The notes: generated by a model from the sequence alone, not told the origin. A DNA stretch of 64,000 bases from Bacteroidota bacterium (GCA_030148165.1 JASBTZ010000003.1:1116001-1180000), one strand, 5' to 3'; shown: positions 40,858-50,820, numbered from the stretch's first letter. Numbers and translations are program-made.

Positions 40858-41994
40858 CTATGCCTTGTTCGTGTTTAGGAATTCTTCAATTGAACTACAA
40901 ATATAATCAAGTTGATCTGGCTCCATTTCGGTATGAATCGGTAACGACAGAACTCTCTCAGTCAACCAGTCGGTTATTGGTAACTCAGTTTGATCACTTC
41001 CGAATGACTCGAACATTTTTTGTTTGTGCGCAGGAACAGGATAATAAATCATGGAAGGTACATCTCGATCCGCAAGAAATTGATTCAATGCGTCGCGATC
41101 GATTCCATCGAGAATGAGTGTATACTGATGAAAAACGTGCTTGGACACATCATCGCGATGCGGAGTTTGGATGTTATCCCATTTAGCAAAGAAACGATCG
41201 TAATGATCCGCTACCTTTCTTCTGGCATCAATATACTCATCCAGTTTCCTCAACTTAATACTCAATACAGCCGCCTGAATTGAATCCAATCGGGAATTAC
41301 ACCCTACCAGGTCATGATAATATCGTTTACTCTGACCGTGATTCACGATCATCCTCATTTTTCCTGCAAGGTCATCGTCGTTTGTGAAAATAGCTCCACC
41401 ATCTCCATAACATCCCAAATTCTTGGATGGGAAAAAGGATGTACAACCCATGTGACCTATCGTTCCAGTTTTCACATCACCTTTGTCCATGTGATAATTG
41501 CTTCCAATAGCCTGAGCATTATCTTCGATAACATACAATCCATGTTCATCAGCGATCGACATGATTTCTTTCATGTTAGCCACCTGACCATACAAATGCA
41601 CCGGCACAATTACTTTGGTCTTATCGGTGATTGCATTACGTATGGAATCGGGATCGATACAGAACGTATCCTTGTCAACATCCACAAAGACGGGTTTTAA
41701 CCCTAACAATGCTATCACTTCAGTGGTCGCAATAAACGTAAATGATGGCGTAATAATCTCGTCACCCGGCTTCAAATCAAGTGCCATTAAAGCAATTTGT
41801 AATGCATCCGTACCATTCGCACAAGGAATAACGTGTTTAACATTCAAATATGACTCAAGATCCGATTGAAATTGTTTCACCGCTGGTCCATTGATGAATT
41901 GGGCAGACTCCAGTATTTCCGAGATCGCCTGATCAACCTCTGGTTTTATATTCTGGTACTGACTAACCAGATCCACCATTTGTATTTTTTTCAT
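40858..41994 (-). CDS. DegT/DnrJ/EryC1 (WbpE-like) sugar aminotransferase
   Basis: IPCANGTDALQIALMALDLKPGDEIITPSFTFIATTEVIALLGLKPVFVDVD; IEDNAQAIGSNY; GCTSFFPSKNLGCYGDGGAIFTND. Confidence 0.92.
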   Translation of the reverse strand: MKKIQMVDLVSQYQNIKPEVDQAISEILESAQFINGPAVKQFQSDLESYLNVKHVIPCANGTDALQIALMALDLKPGDEIITPSFTFIATTEVIALLGLKPVFVDVDKDTFCIDPDSIRNAITDKTKVIVPVHLYGQVANMKEIMSIADEHGLYVIEDNAQAIGSNYHMDKGDVKTGTIGHMGCTSFFPSKNLGCYGDGGAIFTNDDDLAGKMRMIVNHGQSKRYYHDLVGCNSRLDSIQAAVLSIKLRKLDEYIDARRKVADHYDRFFAKWDNIQTPHRDDVSKHVFHQYTLILDGIDRDALNQFLADRDVPSMIYYPVPAHKQKMFESFGSDQTELPITDWLTERVLSLPIHTEMEPDQLDYICSSIEEFLNTNKA

Positions 41995-42150
41995 TGTAAC
42001 GATTGTTCAAAGATTTTAAGGGCTTAAAGATACATAAATGGACAAATAAATCGGCCTGTTTAACAGATATTAAAGCACTTTTGAATTCAAAAAGCCGCTT
42101 ATGCTCATTCCCCTTAAAATTCATTATTTTAGCCCCTCAATCAAGGCGAA

Positions 42151-43023
42151 ATGAAAGGAATTGTTTTAGCAGGAGGATCTGGCACAAGATTATACCCAAT
42201 TACAAAGGGGGTTTCAAAACAACTATTACCGGTTTATGACAAACCGATGATTTACTATCCTTTATCTGTTTTAATGTTAGCAAACATCAGGGATATACTG
42301 ATTATTAGCACACCAGAAGATCTTCCCAATTTTGAAAAGCTTCTCGGAGATGGAAGCGATTTTGGAATAAAGCTAAGCTATAAAGTGCAACCCAAACCTG
42401 AAGGACTAGCTCAAGCATTTTTAATCGGGGAGGATTTCATAGGTGAAGATGACGTTTGTCTCGTATTAGGTGACAATATCTTTTATGGGCATGGTCTTAC
42501 AAATATGCTTGCACATGCTCGTACAAACGTTGAGAATGACCAAAATGCAACCGTATTTGGATATTATGTGAATGACCCGGAAAGATATGGTGTTGCTGAA
42601 TTCGATCAAGATGGGAATGTTATATCGGTTGAAGAAAAACCAAGTCAACCTAAATCCAATTACGCTGTTGTTGGCTTATACTTTTATCCAAACAGTGTTA
42701 TAGAGGTTGCCAAAAGCATTAAACCATCAGCTCGTGGTGAGCTCGAGATTACGACTGTAAACGAAGAATATCTTAACAGAGGCACCTTGAAAGTTGAATT
42801 AATGGGAAGAGGATACGCCTGGTTGGATACAGGAACACATGATTCGCTGCTTGAAGCAGGAAGTTTTATTCAAACCATCGAGAAAAGACAAGGGTTGAAA
42901 GTTGCTTGTTTGGAAGAGATCGCATACATGCAAGGTTTTATAGACAAGGAAAAACTTACGGAAGTCGCCAAACCGCTGGCCAAGTCAGGATACGGTGAAT
43001 ACTTATTGAAACGCATTAAATAA
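42151..43023 (+). CDS. rfbA: Glucose-1-phosphate thymidylyltransferase
   Basis: [55 protein letters not shown]. Confidence 0.96.
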   Translation: MKGIVLAGGSGTRLYPITKGVSKQLLPVYDKPMIYYPLSVLMLANIRDILIISTPEDLPNFEKLLGDGSDFGIKLSYKVQPKPEGLAQAFLIGEDFIGEDDVCLVLGDNIFYGHGLTNMLAHARTNVENDQNATVFGYYVNDPERYGVAEFDQDGNVISVEEKPSQPKSNYAVVGLYFYPNSVIEVAKSIKPSARGELEITTVNEEYLNRGTLKVELMGRGYAWLDTGTHDSLLEAGSFIQTIEKRQGLKVACLEEIAYMQGFIDKEKLTEVAKPLAKSGYGEYLLKRIK

Positions 43024-43026
43024 GCG

Positions 43027-43578
43027 ATGAAGAAAATCGAAACCGGCATAGAAGATTTAATTATTTTGGAGCCAACCGTTTTCGGTGATGAACGGGGGTA
43101 TTTTCTGGAATCCTACAGCAAAAATTGGTTCGATGAAAATATTAAGGAGGTCAACTTTGTGCAAGACAACGAATCGAAATCTGGAAAGGGAGTACTTCGT
43201 GGTTTACACTTTCAGATTCCACCCTATGAACAGGCAAAGCTGGTTCGCGTTATTCAGGGAGAAGTGATCGATGTAGCTGTTGACTTGCGCTTAGGTTCGC
43301 CTACTTATGGTGAACATAGATCAGTTATTCTCAACGATCAAAACAAACGTCAGTTTTTCGTTCCAAGAGGATTTGCTCATGGCTTTGCGGTACTGAGCGA
43401 GACAGCGATATTCGCTTATAAAGTCGACAACATATATGCTCCTGAGCATGAAGGAGGGATCATGTGGAATGATCCTGTTCTGAATATTAACTGGCAATTA
43501 ATGGACGAAGAAGTGCGTTTGTCTGATAAAGACACTAAACTTCAGTCTTTTTCGAATTTCGACAGTCCTTTTAAATGA
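43027..43578 (+). CDS. rfbC: dTDP-4-dehydrorhamnose 3,5-epimerase
   Basis: FGDERGYFLESYSKNWFDE; VLRGLHFQIPPYEQAKLVRVIQGEVIDVAVDLR; FFVPRGFAHGFAVLSETA. Confidence 0.95.
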   Translation: MKKIETGIEDLIILEPTVFGDERGYFLESYSKNWFDENIKEVNFVQDNESKSGKGVLRGLHFQIPPYEQAKLVRVIQGEVIDVAVDLRLGSPTYGEHRSVILNDQNKRQFFVPRGFAHGFAVLSETAIFAYKVDNIYAPEHEGGIMWNDPVLNINWQLMDEEVRLSDKDTKLQSFSNFDSPFK

Positions 43579-44429
43579 AAATCCTCGTAATAGGTAAAAA
43601 CGGTCAATGTGCGCAAGAGATCAACGCTCTTCGTAACGATTATGATGCCGAGCTTGTATTTGCCGGATCTGATATGTGTGATGTCACTCGAATTGAATCC
43701 ATTGAGAAGATTATCGAAAACAGCCATTTTTCCGGGATCATTAATTGTGCTGCCTATACCGCAGTCGATGATGCCGAAGATAATGAAGAGCTTGCCTTCG
43801 CTGTCAATCGTGATGGAGTAGCAAATCTGGATGCTGTAGCGCGAAAATACGGCTTGCGCTATATCCATGTTTCAACGGACTATGTCTTCAATGGTCAAAA
43901 AAGGTCACCATATATGGAAACAGATGAAACGGATCCTATTGGTGTTTACGGAAGATCGAAATTAGCAGGAGAACAAGTGGTGGTCAATTCCGATGCTGAT
44001 GGTATCGTGATACGAACGGCTTGGCTTTACTCATCCTATGGAAGTAATTTCATGAAGACAATGCTTCGTTTGGCTGAAAGTAAAAATGAGCTAAATGTCG
44101 TTAATGATCAAATAGGTACACCGACTTATGCACGTGATCTTGGCCGGGCTTGTCTTGATATAATTACGCAGAATAACTCACTTAGCTCAAACGGAAAAGT
44201 CTATCACTTCGCGAATCAGGGACAAGCTTCATGGTATGACTTCGCGAAAGAAATCTTTCGAATTGCTCAGATTGATTGCATTGTTAATCCGATTGCAGCT
44301 TCCGAGTATCCAACCAAAGCAACACGACCTAAGTATTCCGTACTCGATTGTAATAAGATCAAAAGGGATTTTAATATAGCAAGCAGAGATTGGAAAGCCG
44401 CACTCAAAGAATGTTTATCGATTATCTAA
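43575..44429 (+). CDS. rfbD: dTDP-4-dehydrorhamnose reductase
   Basis: ILVIGKNGQCAQEI; NCAAYTAVDDAEDNEELAFAVNRDGVANLDAVARKYGLRYIHVSTDYVFNGQK; GVYGRSKLAGEQ. Confidence 0.95.
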   Translation: MKILVIGKNGQCAQEINALRNDYDAELVFAGSDMCDVTRIESIEKIIENSHFSGIINCAAYTAVDDAEDNEELAFAVNRDGVANLDAVARKYGLRYIHVSTDYVFNGQKRSPYMETDETDPIGVYGRSKLAGEQVVVNSDADGIVIRTAWLYSSYGSNFMKTMLRLAESKNELNVVNDQIGTPTYARDLGRACLDIITQNNSLSSNGKVYHFANQGQASWYDFAKEIFRIAQIDCIVNPIAASEYPTKATRPKYSVLDCNKIKRDFNIASRDWKAALKECLSII

Positions 44430-45804
44430 ACTGAGCATTAAATTTGACGGTGAATTCCACCCGCTCATTTTGCTTGCGACCTTCTGGATGTTGATTGGAA
44501 GCTATCGGGTTATTTCCTCCATGTCCTACTGCTTTCAGTCGATCTTTAGAAATACCTTTCTCAACCAAATATTCCACAACTTTTTCAGCTCGCTTAACTG
44601 ACAGATTCATCAATGGACCTTCTGCACCCTGATTATCTGTGTTACCTTCAACGAGCATATAGTATTCCGGATGCTCATTCATTATCTCAACCACTTCATC
44701 TAAATACTGGTACGAAGTATCTTCAATAATGTCATTCGATGGACGGAAATTGACACTTCGCATCGCGTCATTCAGTACAATTTTCACCTCAAGCGGAATA
44801 TCCGGACAACCTGTTGTTCTGGATCCTGCCTGATCAGGGCAATCATCAATATCATTACGAACACCATCTCCATCTCTATCTGAGCTAGGACATCCGTTCA
44901 ATTCATCACCTGGCGTTGTAGGACAAAGATCTTTGTCATTTGGAACACCATCACCATCGAAATCATTTTCGGGTTCTCTCTTTTCTGTCTCAACCGAATC
45001 TTTCTTGAAATGTTCTCCTTCTCCTTTAACGCGGATCGTTTCAATCGTTCGAATTGTTTCAATCTTCCTGATGGTATCATTACCGTTATAGGTAGAGCCT
45101 CCCTTTGGTACGATCACCCAGTCAAGATGCTTGTCATGCTCACCTAGGTAAACTGAAATTCCAAAAGAAAGACTAAATACTTTACCATGAACGTCCTTCT
45201 TAAAGTTATTCTCGGTAAAATCCCATGTCTTCGACTGATAGTAATTGAACGCCATGGATACATCCATATGCACAGAATAACGATCGTCCAAATTATATTG
45301 GGGTCTGACTCCTATCATATAATTCAACATCTGGTCAGTACCCTGATTCTTCCAGTTCTTAAACCATACCGAATTTTTAGAGTCTTTCAGCGAAGCAAAA
45401 CCAACCCCAGTGTGAAGAAGCATTCCAATGTCTTCGTGTAGATTATCAATTTCGATAAGGCGCCCTATATTAATGAACATCTCAGCCTGCGTCCTGAAAT
45501 AATGCGTTTCGAAAGGTTTTGAGTCTTGATTAAAAAGGAATCCGTTATTTCCTACCTCATCGTGTTTAACACGATCCATTCCCAAATGGAAACCAAACCC
45601 AAAAAGGTTGGTATGCATGTATCTACCGCCAATATCACCGTGAAAAAAACCAATGGAATTAGACATGTAACCATCCGCGAACTCACCCATGACACTATTC
45701 ACGCCAAAATTTCCGTCAACAGACCATTTATTATAAATGTCCTGAGAGAGTCCACTGCTCCATACCGATAGCAACGCTATTAAAAGTGCTGTTAGTTTCC
45801 CCAT
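44422..45804 (-). CDS. OmpA-family protein with thrombospondin type-3-like Ca-binding repeats
   Basis: DFDGDGVPNDKDLCPTTPGDELNGCPSSDRDGDGVRNDIDDCPDQAG plus LVEGNTDNQGAEGPLMNLSVKRAEKVVEYLVEKGISKDRLKAVGHGG. ATG at 45804 (MGKLTALLIALLSVWSSGLSQ) gives a signal peptide; the ORF start at 45900 is probably too far upstream. Confidence 0.87.
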   Translation of the reverse strand: MGKLTALLIALLSVWSSGLSQDIYNKWSVDGNFGVNSVMGEFADGYMSNSIGFFHGDIGGRYMHTNLFGFGFHLGMDRVKHDEVGNNGFLFNQDSKPFETHYFRTQAEMFINIGRLIEIDNLHEDIGMLLHTGVGFASLKDSKNSVWFKNWKNQGTDQMLNYMIGVRPQYNLDDRYSVHMDVSMAFNYYQSKTWDFTENNFKKDVHGKVFSLSFGISVYLGEHDKHLDWVIVPKGGSTYNGNDTIRKIETIRTIETIRVKGEGEHFKKDSVETEKREPENDFDGDGVPNDKDLCPTTPGDELNGCPSSDRDGDGVRNDIDDCPDQAGSRTTGCPDIPLEVKIVLNDAMRSVNFRPSNDIIEDTSYQYLDEVVEIMNEHPEYYMLVEGNTDNQGAEGPLMNLSVKRAEKVVEYLVEKGISKDRLKAVGHGGNNPIASNQHPEGRKQNERVEFTVKFNAQFR

Positions 45805-45939
45805 GTTCCTCTCGTAGCTAAACAAGTATGCAAAAATAGCTATTACTTGCTTAATACAATAATAATATAATTTATGGATTCTGTTTGAATCCCACACCAT
45901 ATTTTAAATCTTATTACCTATCTATCACTTTGGCAAATA

Positions 45940-46980
45940 ATGCTTTTATTTGCATTCTCAAAGTCATTATTTTATCCGAATTATAGAAGGTACGTGAATT
46001 TTATACGAAATAAAAGGGTTCTGGTTACGGGGGGAGCGGGTTTCATAGGTTCAAATCTATGTGAAAACTTACTTAACCACGGAAACGATGTTACTTGCCT
46101 GGATAATTTTGCTACTGGTTCAGAGGAAAACATAGCTGAATTCAGAAATCACGATAAATTCACCTTGATCGCAGGCGATATTCGGGACTTTGATACGTGT
46201 GTACAAGCCGTTCATGGCAAGGATCTCGTGCTTCATCAGGCTGCACTGGGTTCCGTACCCAGGTCTATAAAAGATCCGCTTAGCACGAATGAAGTCAACA
46301 TTTCAGGCTTCCTAAATATGCTAATTACAAGCAGAGACGCTGGTATTAAGAGATTTGTCTATGCAGCCAGCTCTTCCACTTATGGCGATTCAACCTCCAT
46401 TCCAAAAATCGAGGAAGAGATTGGCAAGCCCTTATCGCCTTATGCTGTGACAAAGCTCGTTAATGAGTTGTATGCCCATGTATTTCATTTAACGTATGGA
46501 CTTGAAGTAATAGGGCTCCGATATTTCAATGTGTTTGGCAAAAGACAATCTCCAGAGGGAGCTTATGCTGCAGTGATCCCTAAATTTGTTGAAGCATATA
46601 TAAAACATGAATCACCGATAATTAATGGAGACGGAAGCTATTCACGGGATTTCACGTATATCGATAATGTTATTCAAATGAATCACCTGGCAGCGACTAC
46701 TACGAATAAAGCGGCTATTAATCAGGTATTCAATACCGCGGTTGGTCAACGTACGGACCTTGCGACTCTCGCTGAAAAAATCCGGGATCTACTCGGTGAG
46801 TACGACGATCATATCAAAAACGTCGAGATCATTTATGGTCCTGAAAGACAGGGGGACGTTCCGCATTCAATGGCTTCGATTGAAAAAGCCAAAGAATTAC
46901 TTGGTTATCAACCAAGTCATACATTCGAAGAGGGCTTAATCGAAGCGATCAATTGGTATTGGGAGAACCTCAAGCAATAA
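45940..46980 (+). CDS. UDP-N-acetylglucosamine(uronate) C4-epimerase (WbpP/TviC-like SDR); start uncertain
   Basis: KRVLVTGGAGFIGSNLCENLLNHGNDVTCLDNFATGSEENI; LHQAALGSVPRSIKDPLSTNEVNISGFLNMLITSRDAGIKRFVYAASSSTYGDS; RYFNVFGKRQSPEGAYAAVIPKF. GTG at 45994 is an alternative start. Confidence 0.88.
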   Translation: MLLFAFSKSLFYPNYRRYVNFIRNKRVLVTGGAGFIGSNLCENLLNHGNDVTCLDNFATGSEENIAEFRNHDKFTLIAGDIRDFDTCVQAVHGKDLVLHQAALGSVPRSIKDPLSTNEVNISGFLNMLITSRDAGIKRFVYAASSSTYGDSTSIPKIEEEIGKPLSPYAVTKLVNELYAHVFHLTYGLEVIGLRYFNVFGKRQSPEGAYAAVIPKFVEAYIKHESPIINGDGSYSRDFTYIDNVIQMNHLAATTTNKAAINQVFNTAVGQRTDLATLAEKIRDLLGEYDDHIKNVEIIYGPERQGDVPHSMASIEKAKELLGYQPSHTFEEGLIEAINWYWENLKQ

Positions 46981-46995
46981 TTACCTTAATTGTAG

Positions 46996-47003
46996 TATTT
47001 TTG
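46996..47003 (+). promoter_or_regulatory. TATTTTTG, candidate Bacteroidetes -7 element immediately upstream of the DUF2061-cysCDNQ module
   Basis: Exact match to TAnnTTTG, four nt before the ATG at 47008. No TTG at the expected -33 spacing. Confidence 0.35.
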
Positions 47004-47007
47004 TACG

Positions 47008-47253
47008 ATGAAAGATCGATCAAGGTTAAGACACCTAGCAAAAACTATAACTTGGCGCGTAATAGCCTCGTTAACAACATTTCTTCTGGCTTATTTCTTC
47101 TTCAGACATGATAAATCTGCCATAGAAAAAGCGTCAGGTGTTGCAGTTGCAGAAGCAGCCATTAAAATGGTATTATATTACCTGCATGAACGTGCCTGGT
47201 ACAAAGCAAATCTTGGTCTGGAAAAAGAAAAAAGAAAGTCTTTAAAAGAGTGA
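47008..47253 (+). CDS. DUF2061 predicted membrane protein
   Basis: RHLAKTITWRVIASLTTFLLAYFFFRHDKSAIEKASGVAVAEAAIKMVLYYLHERAWYK. Confidence 0.88.
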   Translation: MKDRSRLRHLAKTITWRVIASLTTFLLAYFFFRHDKSAIEKASGVAVAEAAIKMVLYYLHERAWYKANLGLEKEKRKSLKE

Positions 47254-47846
47254 CGAAGAACCTACATAGGCAACAATTCGGAATAACACGAGAGGACCGC
47301 GAGTCTCTCCTAAATCAAAATTCGAAATTGATTTGGTTTACTGGTCTTTCAGGATCTGGAAAATCAACCATAGCCAATGCACTGGAATCCTATTTGCATG
47401 ATCGCGAGATCTTGACATACACCCTGGATGGAGACAATATTCGATTTGGGCTGAATAAGGATTTGACATTTAGCGCAGCGGATCGAACAGAAAATCTTCG
47501 CCGCATCGCTGAAGTTGCAAAATTGATGATCGATTCAGGCGTCGTTACTATAGCTTCATTCATTTCACCCTTAATCTCTGATCGGGAGATGATTCGAGAT
47601 ATTGTTGGCTCAGAGAATTTTCTCGAAGTTTTTGTTAATACAAGTCTGGAAGAATGCGAAAGAAGAGACGTTAAAGGGTTATATAAGAAGGCCCGGGCAG
47701 GAGAAATTGATAACTTTACAGGAATTTCAGCTCCATACGAGGCCCCGTTAAGCCCGGATATTGAAATTAAAACAGAAGAGCTTGCTGTAAATGAAGCCGT
47801 TAATTTGATCTATGATCATATAAAAAGCACAATTGTTACAAAATGA
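47250..47846 (+). CDS. cysC: Adenylylsulfate (APS) kinase
   Basis: LIWFTGLSGSGKSTIANALESYL; LDGDNIRFGLNKDLTFSAADRTENLRRIAEVAKLM; GTG start overlapping the DUF2061 stop. Confidence 0.95.
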   Translation: MTKNLHRQQFGITREDRESLLNQNSKLIWFTGLSGSGKSTIANALESYLHDREILTYTLDGDNIRFGLNKDLTFSAADRTENLRRIAEVAKLMIDSGVVTIASFISPLISDREMIRDIVGSENFLEVFVNTSLEECERRDVKGLYKKARAGEIDNFTGISAPYEAPLSPDIEIKTEELAVNEAVNLIYDHIKSTIVTK

Positions 47847-48748
47847 GTAAGTACTACTTAAACTATCTCGATGAATTGGAATCTGAAGCAATCTATGTAC
47901 TTAGAGAAGTCTACGCTAAGTTTCAGAATCCCGTTATATTATTCTCCGGCGGTAAGGACAGTATTGTCGTAACGCAACTGGCAAAAAAGGCTTTCCACCC
48001 GGCTAATATTCCATTTAAATTACTTCACGTCGATACGGGACACAATTTCCCTGAAACGATTAATTTTCGCGACAATCTGGTTAAAAGCCTGGACGTAAGC
48101 CTGCTGGTTGGCTTAGTTCAAGAGTCAATTGATACCGGTCGCGTTGCAGAAGAGAAAGGAAAGAATGCAACTCGTAACGCCCTTCAAATCACAACACTTC
48201 TAGATACAATTGAGAGTAATCAGATTGATTGTGCGATAGGTGGAGCCAGAAGAGATGAGGAAAAGGCACGTGCTAAGGAACGATTCTTCTCGCATCGGGA
48301 TGATTTTGGTCAATGGGATCCAAAAAATCAGCGACCCGAATTGTGGAATTTATTCAATAGTAAACACTTTCAGGGTGAACACTTCAGAGTGTTCCCGATC
48401 AGTAACTGGACTGAAATGGATGTATGGAATTACATCTTAAGAGAAAAGATAGAAATACCTTCTCTTTATCTGGCTCACGAACGCGAAGTGATTTGGAGAA
48501 ATAATTCCTGGATTCCTGTTTCAGAACACCTGATCATGGATGAGTCGGAAAAAGTGGTTAAAAAGAAAATTCGATTTAGAACATTGGGTGATATAACAAT
48601 CACCGGTGGAATCGAGTCTGATGCTGATACGCTTGAGAAAGTTATTGCAGAAGTATCAGTTATGCGTCAGACAGAAAGAGGTAACAGAGCAGATGATAAA
48701 CGATCGGAGACAGCCATGGAGGATCGGAAAAAACAAGGATATTTTTAG
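47843..48748 (+). CDS. cysD: Sulfate adenylyltransferase subunit 2
   Basis: NPVILFSGGKDSIVVTQLAKKAFHPANIPFKLLHVDTGHNFPETINFRD; GGARRDEEKARAKERFFSHRDDFGQWDPKNQRPELWNLFN. Confidence 0.97.
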   Translation: MSKYYLNYLDELESEAIYVLREVYAKFQNPVILFSGGKDSIVVTQLAKKAFHPANIPFKLLHVDTGHNFPETINFRDNLVKSLDVSLLVGLVQESIDTGRVAEEKGKNATRNALQITTLLDTIESNQIDCAIGGARRDEEKARAKERFFSHRDDFGQWDPKNQRPELWNLFNSKHFQGEHFRVFPISNWTEMDVWNYILREKIEIPSLYLAHEREVIWRNNSWIPVSEHLIMDESEKVVKKKIRFRTLGDITITGGIESDADTLEKVIAEVSVMRQTERGNRADDKRSETAMEDRKKQGYF

Positions 48749-48750
48749 AG

Positions 48751-50007
48751 ATGGATACGGAAAAGAATCAATTACTAAGATTTACAACTGCTGGAAGTGT
48801 TGATGATGGTAAAAGCACCTTGATCGGAAGATTGCTATATGACTCAAAATCCATATTTGAAGATCAGATTCAGGCGGTTGAGAAGACAAGTGAACGAAAG
48901 GGGCACGAAGGAATTGACCTTGCCTTGTTCACAGACGGACTTCGTGATGAACGGGAACAGGGAATAACAATCGATGTAGCTTATCGCTACTTCACCACTC
49001 CCAAACGAAAGTTCATTATTGCGGATACCCCCGGACATATTCAATACACGAGAAACATGGTAACGGGTGCTTCTACAGCGAATGCGGCAATCATTCTAAT
49101 CGATGCTCGAAACGGTGTAATCGAGCAGACGAAACGTCATTCGTTTATAGCATCATTACTTCAGATATCTCACATTATCGTTTGCGTCAACAAAATGGAT
49201 CTTGTTGAATACGACGAAAAGAGATTCAATGAAATCGTTCATGAATACGAGGAGCTTTCATCTAAAATGCTGGTTAAAGATGTTCAGTACATTCCAATCA
49301 GTGCACTTAAAGGAGATAACGTAGTAAATCGTTCTGAAAATATGAACTGGTACATGGGTGCTCCACTGCTGCATACGCTGGAAACGTTGCACATCAGTAG
49401 TGATCTCAACAAGGTTGATGCTCGTTTCCCAGTTCAGACGGTTTTAAGGCCACAGAAAGAAGGCTATCATGATTATAGAGGATATGCAGGAAGAATAGCA
49501 AGCGGAATATTCCGACCAAACGATGAGATTACTGTATTGCCTTCAGGATTTACAAGTAAGATAACCAGTATTCACTGCGATTCGAAAGAAATTAAGGAAG
49601 CTTACGCTCCAATGTCGGTAGCGATGACCCTCGAGCATGAAATAGATATCAGTCGGGGCGACATGATCGTTAAGTCTCAAAATCAACCTGATTGCGAACA
49701 AGACATTGAAATCATGATCTGCTGGTTAAATAATAAACCCGCTATGCCTCGCGCTAAATACTCGATCATGCATACGACAAATGAGCAAAAAGCGATGATC
49801 AAAGAAGTGCTTTATAAGATCAACATCAACACCCTGGATCGTGAATATGACGACAAGGAATTGAATATGAACGATATCTGTAAAGTAAAGATCAGAACCA
49901 CCAAACCACTGATGATCGATCCGTATAGGAAAAACCGAATAACAGGTAGTTTGATCCTCATCGACGATCAGACCAACGAAACAGTCGCTGCCGGAATGAT
50001 CGTTTAA
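48751..50007 (+). CDS. cysN: Sulfate adenylyltransferase subunit 1 (GTPase)
   Basis: LLRFTTAGSVDDGKSTLIGRLLYDSKSIFEDQ; DEREQGITIDVAYRYFTTPKRKFIIADTPGHIQYTRNMVTGAS. Confidence 0.97.
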   Translation: MDTEKNQLLRFTTAGSVDDGKSTLIGRLLYDSKSIFEDQIQAVEKTSERKGHEGIDLALFTDGLRDEREQGITIDVAYRYFTTPKRKFIIADTPGHIQYTRNMVTGASTANAAIILIDARNGVIEQTKRHSFIASLLQISHIIVCVNKMDLVEYDEKRFNEIVHEYEELSSKMLVKDVQYIPISALKGDNVVNRSENMNWYMGAPLLHTLETLHISSDLNKVDARFPVQTVLRPQKEGYHDYRGYAGRIASGIFRPNDEITVLPSGFTSKITSIHCDSKEIKEAYAPMSVAMTLEHEIDISRGDMIVKSQNQPDCEQDIEIMICWLNNKPAMPRAKYSIMHTTNEQKAMIKEVLYKININTLDREYDDKELNMNDICKVKIRTTKPLMIDPYRKNRITGSLILIDDQTNETVAAGMIV

Positions 50008-50013
50008 TCGAGC

Positions 50014-50817
50014 ATGGAATCATTGGATAAATTACAAAGTCTTGCCATTAAAGCTGCCTTAAAAGCAGGTGAAGCTATTTTGGATATCTACGAACAAAAT
50101 GATTTTGAAATCAATTTCAAAGAAGATAATTCTCCGCTAACAGTTGCAGATCAGCGATCTCATGACATCATCTGGAATGCCTTGCAGGAAACTGAGATTC
50201 CCATCTTATCAGAAGAAGGAAAAAGCATTCCGTACGAGGATCGAAAGGATTGGAATCAACTATGGATTGTAGATCCTATCGATGGCACTAAAGAATTCAT
50301 CAATCGGAATGGCGAGTTTACTGTTAACATCGCATTAATTGAGAATGGTGTTCCGAAAATGGGAATCATATTCGTGCCTGTTTTAAACACCCTTTACTTT
50401 GGAAATGAGCAGCAGGGAAGTTTCATTATTAAAGATCTGGAACTCACAGCCAGTTATGATGATATCTTCCAGCAAGCAACAAAACTGCCGCTGACCTATG
50501 AAGGAAGAAAATTTACTGTTGTTGCCAGTAGATCTCATCTATCATCAGAAACCGAGGATTATATCGGGACACTCGAAAAAAAGCATGGTGATCTGGAAAT
50601 GATTTCAAAGGGAAGTTCACTAAAGATCTGTATGGTTGCTGAAGGTGTTGCGGATTGTTACCCGAGATTCGCACCCACTATGGAGTGGGATACTGCAGCG
50701 GGTCATGCGATCGCAAAATATGCCGGATGTCAATTTACTGACTGGATAACGAAACAGGAAATGGTTTATAACCGTAAAGAACTATTGAACAATTGGTTCC
50801 TCGTCTCGAGGGAATAG
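50014..50817 (+). CDS. cysQ: 3'(2'),5'-bisphosphate nucleotidase (PAP phosphatase)
   Basis: LTVADQRSHDII; PILSEEGKSIPYEDRKDWNQLWIVDPIDGTKEFINRNGEFTVNIALIE; PTMEWDTAAGHAIAKYAG. Confidence 0.94.
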   Translation: MESLDKLQSLAIKAALKAGEAILDIYEQNDFEINFKEDNSPLTVADQRSHDIIWNALQETEIPILSEEGKSIPYEDRKDWNQLWIVDPIDGTKEFINRNGEFTVNIALIENGVPKMGIIFVPVLNTLYFGNEQQGSFIIKDLELTASYDDIFQQATKLPLTYEGRKFTVVASRSHLSSETEDYIGTLEKKHGDLEMISKGSSLKICMVAEGVADCYPRFAPTMEWDTAAGHAIAKYAGCQFTDWITKQEMVYNRKELLNNWFLVSRE

Positions 50818-50820
50818 ACA

